From Planctomycetota bacterium (GTDB taxonomy: Bacteria; Planctomycetota; Planctomycetia; Pirellulales; Thermoguttaceae), in NCBI GenBank assembly GCA_021784975.1, contig JAJYGU010000332.1:1-8676 (forward strand): 8,676 bases of DNA, given 5' to 3'. Position 1 is the stretch's first letter. Each line of letters opens with the position of its first letter. This document shows, one piece after another, positions 1 to 6,057 of this stretch. A model generated the notes under the pieces. That model saw nothing but the letters and a program-made list of their open reading frames with translations. It had not been told where the DNA came from and searched no databases. The position numbers and the translations under genes are program-made.

Positions 1-780
1 CCGATCTACTTGGGCGTAGATGGCCGCCGCATCCACGAACATGCCGGCGAACATTTCGTTCTGGGCCCGCGCCAGGTTGAGCTGGGTGGGGTTGACCCGC
101 TTGTCGGACTGGGCGCTGACAAACGCCGTCCGGGCGACGGCAAACTGCCCTTCGGTCATCGCCTTCAGGCCGCGTTCAAACTGGTTGGCATCGCTCCGCA
201 AAGGATACATGGTCGCCCCGGGCGGCAACAGCGGCGGCCGAACCATGGGGGTATGCCCGTCGGGAACCACCAGGATCGCCGTGGCGATCTGCTCGCCAAA
301 CGGGACCGTCAGGTCAATGACCACCGGTAGCTTGACTCGTACCGGGGCCACGGGCGTCGCCCACCAAGCCGCCGTGAGCACAAAGACCGCCAAGCCGCCC
401 AGGAATTTCAAACGAATTTCACCCAACAGTGGGATCTTAACCGTCTGCGGCTGCTTCTCCTGCTTGACCAACAGATCCTTGCCGAAATCGAACTCCTGGG
501 CCATCCGCTGCCGCAGCCGCATCTCCTCGCTGACCTCCTCGCGCCGGGCATAAAGCAGAAACGTTGCCAATGCCAGCGCCGCACAGCCGCCGCCGAGCAG
601 CCGCTGGATCAGCACCGGTTGGCGCGGCCCGAGGAGCAAATAACATGCCGCCACATAGGCGACCAGAATGATCGTGAGGACGATGGCCGCAATGGGCGAC
701 TTACGCTCAACCGGGGGCTCCGTCAGGGCGGCAACCACATAGGACGGGATCTCTTCGCGTGGTGTCACGTGTTTGGCCAT
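1..780 (-). CDS. Membrane protein with three predicted TM helices and TPR-like end (partial, C-terminus outside window)
   Basis: The frame is open from the ATG at 780 to the window edge, giving 260 residues without a stop. The N-terminus starts MAKHVTPREEIPSYVVAAL. Hydrophobic segments lie at about residues 29-51, 61-77 and 124-146, with an acidic/basic, probably cytoplasmic stretch (about 79-115, including REEVSEEMRLRQR) between helices 2 and 3. After a hydrophilic segment, residues 200-258 read as a TPR-like helical hairpin (FERGLKAMTEGQFAVARTAF, then QLNLARAQNEMFAGMFVDAAAIY), so the missing C-terminus may carry more TPRs. TPR modules normally mediate protein-protein contact. I do not recognise the family and assign no function. 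The frame is also open upstream of 780, with a possible GTG nine bases earlier (789). I chose ATG because a weak promoter lies about 40 bases upstream. The gene follows bioB on the same strand after a 133-bp gap. Confidence 0.8.
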   Translation of the reverse strand, partial: MAKHVTPREEIPSYVVAALTEPPVERKSPIAAIVLTIILVAYVAACYLLLGPRQPVLIQRLLGGGCAALALATFLLYARREEVSEEMRLRQRMAQEFDFGKDLLVKQEKQPQTVKIPLLGEIRLKFLGGLAVFVLTAAWWATPVAPVRVKLPVVIDLTVPFGEQIATAILVVPDGHTPMVRPPLLPPGATMYPLRSDANQFERGLKAMTEGQFAVARTAFVSAQSDKRVNPTQLNLARAQNEMFAGMFVDAAAIYAQVDR

Positions 781-820
781 TTTCTTCACGCCCGTCAGGG
801 AACCGCGGTCGCAAAACGAT

Positions 821-849
821 ATTGTAACGCTCTCGGGTGGTTGCTGCAA
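821..849 (-). promoter_or_regulatory. Weak sigma-70-like promoter candidate for the 780-1 gene
   Basis: On the minus strand TACAAT (821-826, five of six matches to TATAAT) lies 17 bases downstream of TTGCAG (844-849, only TTG matching the -35 consensus). The predicted transcript would start about 35 bases before the ATG at 780. The AT-rich hexamer stands out in a GC-rich gap, but the -35 is poor. Confidence 0.3.
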
Positions 850-913
850 ATCATTCTCCCCCCGTTTCCCCACAGGGGGCAAAAATGAGTCGGTTCCCGG
901 CCCGTGGCCCCGT

Positions 914-1939
914 TCATGGGCCGTCGCCCACTGCCGTGAAGCCCAGGGCCTCGATCATGCGATAGTCTTCTTCCGGCGGCTGATTCTTGGTGGTGAGGTA
1001 GTCGCCGACGAACATGGAGTTGGCCGCGTAGAGACCCAGCGGCTGCAGGGGGCCAAGGTGTAGCTCGCGACCGGCGGCGATCCGCAGTTCGCCGCGGGGA
1101 ACGGCCAGGCGGAACAAGGCCAACGCCTTGAGACAGTAGCGCGGATTGAGCCGCCGAACGCCCGCCAGCGGGGTGCCGGCGATGGGCTCCAAGAAGTTGA
1201 TCGGCACAGCCTCGACCTGGAGTTCACCGAGTTGCAGGGCAAGGTCCACCACATCGGTGTCCTCTTCGCCCATGCCGAGGATCCCGCCGGAGCAGATTTC
1301 CAGCCCTGCTTGCCGCACGGCGCGGAGGGTGTCGAGACGGTCCTGGTAGGTATGGGTGCTGCAGATCCGCGGATAAAATCGCCGGCTGGTGTTGAGGTTG
1401 TGGTTGATGCGATCCACGCCGCAGGCCCTCAGCCGGACTGCCTGCTCCCGGCTCAAAAGCCCCACCGAAAAGCAAACCCTCAGCCCATAAAGCCGCTTGA
1501 TCTCGGGCACGGTTCGGCTGAGGGCCTCGAGTTCCGCCGGACTGGGCGAGCGGCCGGAGATCACGGCGCAGTGGGTCTTCGCCCCGTGCCTGGCGGCGGT
1601 TCGCGCGCCGTCGAGCATTTGCTCGGCGGTGACCAGGCCATAGCGGGGAATCTCGGCCGTGGAGACCCGCGACTGCGAGCAGTAGCCGCAGTCCTCGCCG
1701 CACAGCCCGCTCTTGGCGTTGATCAGGAAGTTCAAGCTGACCTGCCGGCCGAAGTAGCGGCGGCGGACGCGATAGGCCGCTGCCAGCAGATCCAGCAGTT
1801 CGTCATCCGCGGCGCGGAGCACGGCCAGCCCTTCCGCGGCCGTCAGCCGATGGCCCTCCAGCACCGCCGATGCCAGTTCGTGCCAGCGGGCTGGGCAAGA
1901 AGCGTTGGCCGGCGATTCAGTTTCGGGTATCTTGTTCAT
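914..1939 (-). CDS. bioB: Biotin synthase BioB (radical SAM)
   Basis: This cytosolic enzyme inserts sulfur into dethiobiotin to form biotin, the last step of biotin synthesis, using a SAM-cleaving [4Fe-4S] cluster and a sacrificial [2Fe-2S] cluster. Numbering from the ATG at 1939 (341 aa): the radical-SAM CxxxCxxC is C80/C84/C87 in NAKSGLCGEDCGYCSQS. The [2Fe-2S] ligands fit C124 (KTHC), C156 (LRVCFSVG) and C216 (EICSGGILGMGEED), with the arginine in RIAAGRE. Other family blocks are NHNLNTS, TYQDRLDTL and AANSMFVGDYLTT. The frame extends 16 codons further to a TTG at 1987, but that extension is not conserved in type and overlaps the likely promoter, so I prefer ATG. No other biotin genes (bioF, bioA, bioD) lie in the window, so it stands alone here. 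The upstream neighbour is a divergent amidase. All key residues are present and the length is normal. Confidence 0.97.
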   Translation of the reverse strand: MNKIPETESPANASCPARWHELASAVLEGHRLTAAEGLAVLRAADDELLDLLAAAYRVRRRYFGRQVSLNFLINAKSGLCGEDCGYCSQSRVSTAEIPRYGLVTAEQMLDGARTAARHGAKTHCAVISGRSPSPAELEALSRTVPEIKRLYGLRVCFSVGLLSREQAVRLRACGVDRINHNLNTSRRFYPRICSTHTYQDRLDTLRAVRQAGLEICSGGILGMGEEDTDVVDLALQLGELQVEAVPINFLEPIAGTPLAGVRRLNPRYCLKALALFRLAVPRGELRIAAGRELHLGPLQPLGLYAANSMFVGDYLTTKNQPPEEDYRMIEALGFTAVGDGP

Positions 1940-1998
1940 GCCAGGATGACCTGTGCCCTGTAGTATAACCAAACCCTCGAAACGCAAAAACGGGTGTT
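1940..1998. promoter_or_regulatory. Divergent promoter region between bioB and the amidase
   Basis: The 59-bp gap holds one AT-rich patch, TAGTATAACC (1961-1970). Read on the minus strand it contains TATACT (1962-1967), a good -10 for bioB with a leader of about 16 nt. Read on the plus strand it contains TATAAC (1964-1969), a good -10 for the amidase. No convincing -35 box is visible for either direction. The assignment rests on -10 similarity and the divergent layout only. Confidence 0.35.
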
Positions 1999-3327
1999 AT
2001 GAGCGGGCTGCCCACCATTGCTGAGAGTGCGGCCGGGATTCGCAGTCATTCGCTTCGGCCGGAGGAGTTGGTCGAGGGATGCCTGGAGCTAATCCGCGCC
2101 TACGACGATCGCCTGCACGCTTGGGTGGAAGTCGATGAGGCGGGCGCGCGGAGCGAAGCGGCCGCGCTCGCTCGGGAAGCGACCGAGGGCCGCTCTCGAG
2201 GACCGCTGCACGGCATTCCGCTGGGCATCAAGGACGTAATCGACGTGGCCGGGATGCCCACCCGCGCCGGTTCTCCGCTACGGGCCACGCATAGGGCAAC
2301 CGACGACGCCCCGCTGGTGGCGGCCTTGCGCCGCGCCGGGGCGATTATCCTCGGCAAGACGGTCACCGTGGAGTTCGCCTGTTTCGATCCCTCGCCGACG
2401 CTCAACCCTTGGGATCCCGACCTGCGGCACACGCCTGGCGGATCGAGCAGCGGTTCGGCGGTGGCAGTGGCCATGGGCATGTGCTTGGGCGCCTTGGGCA
2501 CGCAGACCGGCGGCTCGCTGGTACGGCCGTCAAGCTACTGTGGGGTCGCCACCTGCAAACCCAGCTTCCGCCTGCTCTCTTGCGAAGGGATCGTGCCGGT
2601 CAGCTACAGTCTCGACCACCCCGGCCCGATAGCCCGGACGGTGGCCGACTTGACCATCATGCTCGGATGTCTGCTCGCCGATAGGGCACGAAGCAACGGG
2701 GCGCGACCGGAAGCCGAGGCTCCTCCTCCGCCACGACTGGGCGTGCTGACCGGATTCTTCGATGAGGCGGATGCGGCCATTCTCCGCACGACCGCCGAAG
2801 CGGTCGAGCGTCTTCGCGCCGCCGGGGCGCGGCTTGAGCTGGTGGCGACGCCGGATACCTTCCGCCAGGTCGCGGCAATGCATCGGCGAATCATGGCCGT
2901 CGAAGCGCTCGCCTATCATCGCCGGGAGTTCATGACCCATCGGGAGGCCTACGGGCCGATGATCGCCGCGCTGTTGGAGGAAGGATTGGCGATCTCCCCT
3001 GCCGACTATGCCGAGGCGCTCGCTTGGCAGCGGCAATTTGCCGCCGAGGTGGATCGGCTATTCGACCTGGCCGACATCCTCATCTGCGCCTCCACCGACA
3101 CCACCGCCCCGCCCACGCTCGTCACCACCGGCACGCCCAAGTTCCAGGCGCCATGGAGCTGCGCGGGCGTGCCGGTGGTCTCGATTCCCTGCGGACTGGC
3201 CGAGGACGGCATGCCGGCAGGCATCCAGCTTGTCGCCCGCCGCCACCAGGAGTGGCCGTTGCTGCGGGTCGCCGAGTGGTGCGAAGGCTGCCTCGATTTT
3301 CACCACCGCCCCCCGCTGTTGGGATAA
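1999..3327 (+). CDS. Amidase-signature family amidohydrolase
   Basis: The product is a 442-aa amidase-signature (AS) enzyme that hydrolyses a carbon-nitrogen amide bond; the substrate cannot be read from the sequence. The Ser-cisSer-Lys triad is visible: K78 in HGIPLGIKDVID, cis-Ser S149 in TPGGSSSGSA, and nucleophile S173 in GTQTGGSLVRPSSYCG. The 24-residue gap between the two serines matches characterised members such as FAAH and malonamidase E2. Residues 20-60 form the usual helical lead-in, and the C-terminal block PWSCAGVPVVSIPCGL is also typical. The length is normal for a stand-alone amidase. It resembles GatA, the tRNA-dependent amidotransferase subunit, but no gatB or gatC is adjacent, so a catabolic or scavenging amidase is more likely. 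No signal peptide is seen, so it is probably cytosolic. It starts 60 bp from bioB on the opposite strand. ATG 1999 has no clear Shine-Dalgarno sequence. Confidence 0.93.
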   Translation: MSGLPTIAESAAGIRSHSLRPEELVEGCLELIRAYDDRLHAWVEVDEAGARSEAAALAREATEGRSRGPLHGIPLGIKDVIDVAGMPTRAGSPLRATHRATDDAPLVAALRRAGAIILGKTVTVEFACFDPSPTLNPWDPDLRHTPGGSSSGSAVAVAMGMCLGALGTQTGGSLVRPSSYCGVATCKPSFRLLSCEGIVPVSYSLDHPGPIARTVADLTIMLGCLLADRARSNGARPEAEAPPPPRLGVLTGFFDEADAAILRTTAEAVERLRAAGARLELVATPDTFRQVAAMHRRIMAVEALAYHRREFMTHREAYGPMIAALLEEGLAISPADYAEALAWQRQFAAEVDRLFDLADILICASTDTTAPPTLVTTGTPKFQAPWSCAGVPVVSIPCGLAEDGMPAGIQLVARRHQEWPLLRVAEWCEGCLDFHHRPPLLG

Positions 3328-3353
3328 CCGGATTATTCACGGCCGCATTGGAA

Positions 3354-3508
3354 CCCGAAGCGTAAGCGGCCGTCCGTTAATAACTTCCACTTTCGCCAAG
3401 GGGACAGTCCCATTTTCGTCGGACGAAAATTGGGACAGTCCCCAACTTGTTCTTGGACGGCCGCTAAGCGAGGACGGCCACAAGACTTGGCCTCGCTTAC
3501 GCTTCGGG
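3354..3508. repeat. Nested inverted-repeat element (about 155 bp)
   Basis: The ends are a perfect 15-bp inverted repeat: CCCGAAGCGTAAGCG (3354-3368) against CGCTTACGCTTCGGG (3494-3508). Inside is an 11-bp pair, AGCGGCCGTCC (3365-3375) and GGACGGCCGCT (3455-3465). At the centre, 3400-3443 folds into a hairpin of about 21 bp whose two arms each carry the near-palindrome GGGGACAGTCCC or GGGACAGTCCCC. A further hairpin uses AAGCGAGG (3466-3473) and CCTCGCTT (3491-3498). There is no ORF. It sits between the 3' ends of the amidase and the minus-strand gene at 3574. It looks like a non-autonomous, REP/MITE-like element. A role as a bidirectional transcription barrier is possible, but no U-tract follows. 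Confidence 0.75.
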
Positions 3509-3527
3509 CTACGATTGCACACCCTGC

Positions 3528-3545
3528 GCGGCGCACATCCGCCGC
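3528..3545. terminator. GC-rich hairpin downstream of the minus-strand gene
   Basis: GCGGCG (3528-3533) and CGCCGC (3540-3545) form a perfect 6-bp stem with a CACATC loop, 29 bases past the stop of the minus-strand gene. No T-run follows on either strand, so it is at best a weak or factor-assisted terminator. Confidence 0.3.
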
Positions 3546-3573
3546 CGTGAATGATCTGGGATAAGCGGGACGA

Positions 3574-4950
3574 TTACGGCAGCGGGAGGTCGCGAAACTC
3601 ATATTCGAAGTCTTTGGCCACAATCATGGCTGGCGTCTGGTAGACGAACATCATCTCGTCGAAAGGCTGGGCGACCTTAAACTGAAACGCCAGGCCCACC
3701 TCGTCCCTCTTCTGAAGGGTGGTTTCGTAGGAGCTGTAGGCGATCGACCGGCCCTGGCGATCCTCCAGCCGGGCTTCGTTGTTGAAAATCCAGGTGCGAT
3801 GCGAGGCCAAGGCGTCGCCGGGATGGTCGAAGCGGACCCGCATGCGGACCTCCAAGCCGTCGCGAGTCTTGCGAGCCTGCTCCAGCACGACCGTCGCTTC
3901 GGCGAAACGTTTCTCGACGTTCCTGGCCGTCGCCAGTTGCGTGAAGCGGAAGGTTTCGATCTTGCCGGGCATGACGGCGGTGAGCTTGCCTTTGAGCCGG
4001 GCGATCTTCGCCACATCACGCTCCGGCCGCCGAAAAGGCAGGTTCAACTCAACCACCGGGGCATTGCCGCTGACGGGCACGTCGAGTTGCGCCTGGCGAT
4101 CGGCGAGCGGCAGAAGCCGGCCGCGCTCGTCCACCGCCTCCACGTCCGTCAGGCGTTGCACCAGGTCGATCATGCTCAGCCGTGGCTCCCAGGCAGCTTG
4201 CAGCGTCACTTGCAGGCTGCCGTGGTCGCCCTCCCGCAGGTCGCGACTGGCCAACACGCGGACCAGCTCGAAGCGGAATGGCCCCCGATAACATGCCCTG
4301 CCGAAGCGGGCCGCCTGTGAACCAGCCCGAGCGGCCACCACGTCGATCTCCCGCTGTTCGCAGTAGGGGTAGACCGTCATCCCCGCCGCGGCCAGCACTT
4401 CGTCCAATGCCTCCCAAAAAGGATTTGCGTTGAACTCCAGGCTCAAGGCCGGATTGGTAACTGGCTCACCAAATCGGCGGCGAGCGTCGACGATCCGGTT
4501 GCCCGACTGCTGTTCGATCGCGGCCAAGGCATTCGAGAGCAAGATGTCTTGAGCGTGCAAGGTGACGGTCGAGGCCTCAGTGGCGGCCAGGACCTCGGCT
4601 CGTTGGAGCTTCTGACGCACCCGGCCCAGCCGTTGCCGCACCTCGGCCGGCACACGTTCGCTCTCGGTCGGCAGCAGGCCGAGAATCGCCGGCCCGCGAC
4701 GAAGCAACTCCGCCTCGGCCGCGTCGCGGTCGGCCAATGGCGCGGCATCAAGCTGCCGCACCAGCCGGGCGACGTCGGCTGGAAGCTGTTGGTTGGCCGC
4801 GGCGCCGGCCTGCCCGGCCATGAGGCTCCCCAAGAGCAATAGACAACCGATCATAATGGCCCTCTTCACCCGGCAACGCAGTGACCCATTAGGACCAGTC
4901 TCCAGACCCGTCCCCAACGGCTCGGGAGAGCCGTCCGACATGGTTGACAT
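3574..4950 (-). CDS. Uncharacterised exported protein with HEAT-like and STN-like segments
   Basis: The frame encodes 458 residues. A basic patch and hydrophobic core (RVKRAIMIGCLLLLGSLMAG, about 27-46) followed by AGAAANQQ look like a signal peptide, so the protein is probably exported. Starts at ATG 4950 or 4941 would leave a long hydrophilic leader before it. A GTG at V28 (VKRAIMIG) would give a normal signal peptide and may be the true start. Residues 58-92 (ADVARLVRQLDAAPLADRDA, then ELLRRGPAIL) resemble the HEAT-like repeat common in planctomycete proteins. Residues 128-195 (TVTLHAQDILLSNALAAIEQ, then NPFWEALDEVLAAAGMTVYPY) have the helix-strand pattern of secretin/TonB short N-terminal (STN-like) domains. 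The remainder is beta-rich, with no catalytic motif I recognise. It diverges from lutA with 125 bp between them. Function is unknown, and a cell-envelope role is inference. Confidence 0.8.
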   Translation of the reverse strand: MSTMSDGSPEPLGTGLETGPNGSLRCRVKRAIMIGCLLLLGSLMAGQAGAAANQQLPADVARLVRQLDAAPLADRDAAEAELLRRGPAILGLLPTESERVPAEVRQRLGRVRQKLQRAEVLAATEASTVTLHAQDILLSNALAAIEQQSGNRIVDARRRFGEPVTNPALSLEFNANPFWEALDEVLAAAGMTVYPYCEQREIDVVAARAGSQAARFGRACYRGPFRFELVRVLASRDLREGDHGSLQVTLQAAWEPRLSMIDLVQRLTDVEAVDERGRLLPLADRQAQLDVPVSGNAPVVELNLPFRRPERDVAKIARLKGKLTAVMPGKIETFRFTQLATARNVEKRFAEATVVLEQARKTRDGLEVRMRVRFDHPGDALASHRTWIFNNEARLEDRQGRSIAYSSYETTLQKRDEVGLAFQFKVAQPFDEMMFVYQTPAMIVAKDFEYEFRDLPLP

Positions 4951-4964
4951 GTTGCCGCGTCAAC
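4943..4964. promoter_or_regulatory. Inverted repeat at the start of the minus-strand gene (operator-like)
   Basis: GTTGAC (4943-4948) and GTCAAC (4959-4964) are perfect inverted half-sites 10 bases apart. A third similar half-site, GTTGCC (4951-4956), lies between them. They overlap the furthest-upstream ATG of the minus-strand gene and lie more than 110 bases before lutA. On the minus strand TGTAAT (4966-4971) could be a -10. A regulator site is possible but unproven. Confidence 0.25.
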
Positions 4965-4991
4965 AATTACAGTCTACGTCCGAACCCGAAT

Positions 4992-5027
4992 GCTCACCAG
5001 CCACCGCTGGCAAGCCTCACGTGCGGC
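4992..5027. promoter_or_regulatory. Structured region upstream of lutA
   Basis: GCTCACCAGC (4992-5001) and GCTGGCAAGC (5006-5015) pair with eight matches and a two-base internal loop around a CACC turn. An adjoining imperfect palindrome, GCCTCACGTGCGGC (5014-5027), is centred on CACGTG. Four bases after it, TAAGAT (5031-5036) is a weak -10 candidate for lutA. Together they could form the lut promoter and operator, but no regulator gene is in the window. Confidence 0.3.
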
Positions 5028-5075
5028 TGTTAAGATTATGCCTTTCAGGCCGCTGGCCTCCCCGCAATCGCAGCG

Positions 5076-5855
5076 ATGAGCCAATCAAACCCAACCGTGG
5101 CGCCTCGCCAGGATGATCCGCCGTATCAGACCGGCGAGCCGGTGGCGTTGTTCATCCCCTGCTACATCGACCAGTTCTTTCCGGCCATCGCCCAGGCCAC
5201 CGCGAAATTGCTCAATCGCTTCGGCGCGCCGGTGGTTTATCCGCCGGAGCAGACCTGCTGCGGCCAGCCGGCCTTCAATTCCGGTTATTGGGACGAGGCC
5301 CGCGGCGTGATCCGCCACTTTTGCGATGTGTTCGAGCCATACCGCTGGATCGTCTGCCCGTCGGGCTCATGTACCGCGATGTGCCGCGTGTTTTTCGGTC
5401 ACGTCGATCCCGATCCTCGGATCGTGGGCATCGGCCGCCGCGTATTTGAGCTGACCGAGTTCCTGGTCGACATGCTGGGTGTGACTGATACCGGGGCTAC
5501 CTTTCCGCACCGAGTGACCGTGCATTTGGGCTGCCACGGCCGCCGCGAGTTGGGTGTAATCGATCCGCCCATGCGGCTGTTGAAGAGCGTCCGCGGGTTG
5601 ACCTACTGCGAGCTGCCCGACCTGGCCGACTGTTGCGGCTTCGGCGGCACCTTCAGCGTGAAGATGCCCGGCATGTCGCTGGCCATGGGCGGGACCAAGG
5701 TTGAGAACGTGGTCCGCAGCGGCGCCGAGGTGGTGGTCTCCAACGACATCAGTTGTATGATGCACGTCAGCGGCCTGCTGCGGCGCGATCCGGCCACCCG
5801 GCACATCGAAACCATGCACATCGCCGAGGTGCTGGCGGCGGGGACGAGGGATTAG
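5076..5855 (+). CDS. lutA: L-lactate oxidation complex subunit LutA (CCG-domain protein)
   Basis: LutA is the CCG-domain subunit of the LutABC complex, which oxidises L-lactate to pyruvate and feeds electrons to the respiratory chain. The 259-aa product has two cysteine-rich CCG motifs. The first is C29 (IPCYIDQFFP) with C61-C62-G63 (EQTCCGQPAFNSG). The second is C153 (LGCHGRRELG) with C186-C187-G188 (LADCCGFGGTFSVKMPGMS). Such motifs bind iron-sulfur centres, as in heterodisulfide reductase HdrB. C99 (PSGSC) and C227 (SNDISCMMH) are further conserved-looking cysteines. The N-terminus is about 20 residues longer than usual; ATG 5076 lacks a Shine-Dalgarno sequence, and no later ATG lies before the first CCG motif. 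The natural end is near MHIAEVLA. The last residues and the TAG stop (5853-5855) lie in the repeat that begins here. It is first in the operon with lutB and lutC. Confidence 0.95.
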   Translation: MSQSNPTVAPRQDDPPYQTGEPVALFIPCYIDQFFPAIAQATAKLLNRFGAPVVYPPEQTCCGQPAFNSGYWDEARGVIRHFCDVFEPYRWIVCPSGSCTAMCRVFFGHVDPDPRIVGIGRRVFELTEFLVDMLGVTDTGATFPHRVTVHLGCHGRRELGVIDPPMRLLKSVRGLTYCELPDLADCCGFGGTFSVKMPGMSLAMGGTKVENVVRSGAEVVVSNDISCMMHVSGLLRRDPATRHIETMHIAEVLAAGTRD

Positions 5856-5933
5856 GGATCAGGGATGAGGGCGGAGGGCGGAGGGCGGAAGCCGAAAGCC
5901 GAAAGCGGAAAGCGGAAAGCGGAAAGCCGAAAA
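5843..5933. repeat. Degenerate tandem heptamer array
   Basis: Thirteen consecutive 7-bp units can be phased from 5843 to 5933. The first four are GATTAGG-like (GA-N-N-AGG), the next two are GCGGAGG, and the rest grade through GCGGAAG into CCGAAAG and CGGAAAG. The first two units lie over the lutA 3' end and its stop. From 5937 to 5976 the period changes to eight bases, with GGATT (once GGGTT) at 5937, 5945, 5953, 5961 and 5969. This is simple-sequence DNA that could vary in copy number. Confidence 0.8.
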
Positions 5934-6044
5934 CGCGGATTAAGGGATTTATGGATTAGTGGGTTCATGGATTCGCTGCTTTACGCACCCGTCCACCCAT
6001 CCATAAATCCATCCATCCATTCACGAATCCCCAATCCCTAATCC
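5849..6044. repeat. Inverted-repeat element between lutA and lutB (196 bp)
   Basis: The outer ends are a perfect 11-bp inverted repeat: GGATTAGGGAT (5849-5859) and ATCCCTAATCC (6034-6044). Inside is a second perfect 12-bp pair, GGATTTATGGAT (5945-5956) and ATCCATAAATCC (5999-6010). The left half is built of heptamers and octamers. The right half has AATCC at a 7-base period (6026, 6033, 6040) and clustered ATCC. No gene fits in it. Without it, lutA and lutB would be about 13 bases apart, which suggests it was inserted into a compact operon. Confidence 0.75.
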
Positions 6045-6057
6045 GGTGTCTCCAACC

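Noticed and set aside
906..922. GGCCC/GGGCC hairpin over the bioB stop as terminator
   Set aside because: Only 5 bp, overlaps the stop codon, and the nearest T-run on the minus strand is over 20 bases away.
1232..1963. 243-residue plus-strand frame over bioB
   Set aside because: Antisense shadow of bioB with no recognisable motif.
1940..1987. TTG start extending BioB by 16 residues
   Set aside because: The extension overlaps the likely -10 box and does not resemble BioB N-termini; ATG 1939 gives a normal length.
3400..3443. Rho-independent terminator for the amidase
   Set aside because: The hairpin is strong but no T-run follows; it is better explained as the core of the inverted-repeat element.
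3008..3550. Plus-strand frame running through the amidase end into the repeat
   Set aside because: It lies off-frame inside the amidase and is Arg/Pro/Ser-rich; its tail is repeat sequence.
5843..5976. CRISPR-like array
   Set aside because: The 7- and 8-bp units are directly adjacent, with no unique spacers; it is a tandem short repeat.
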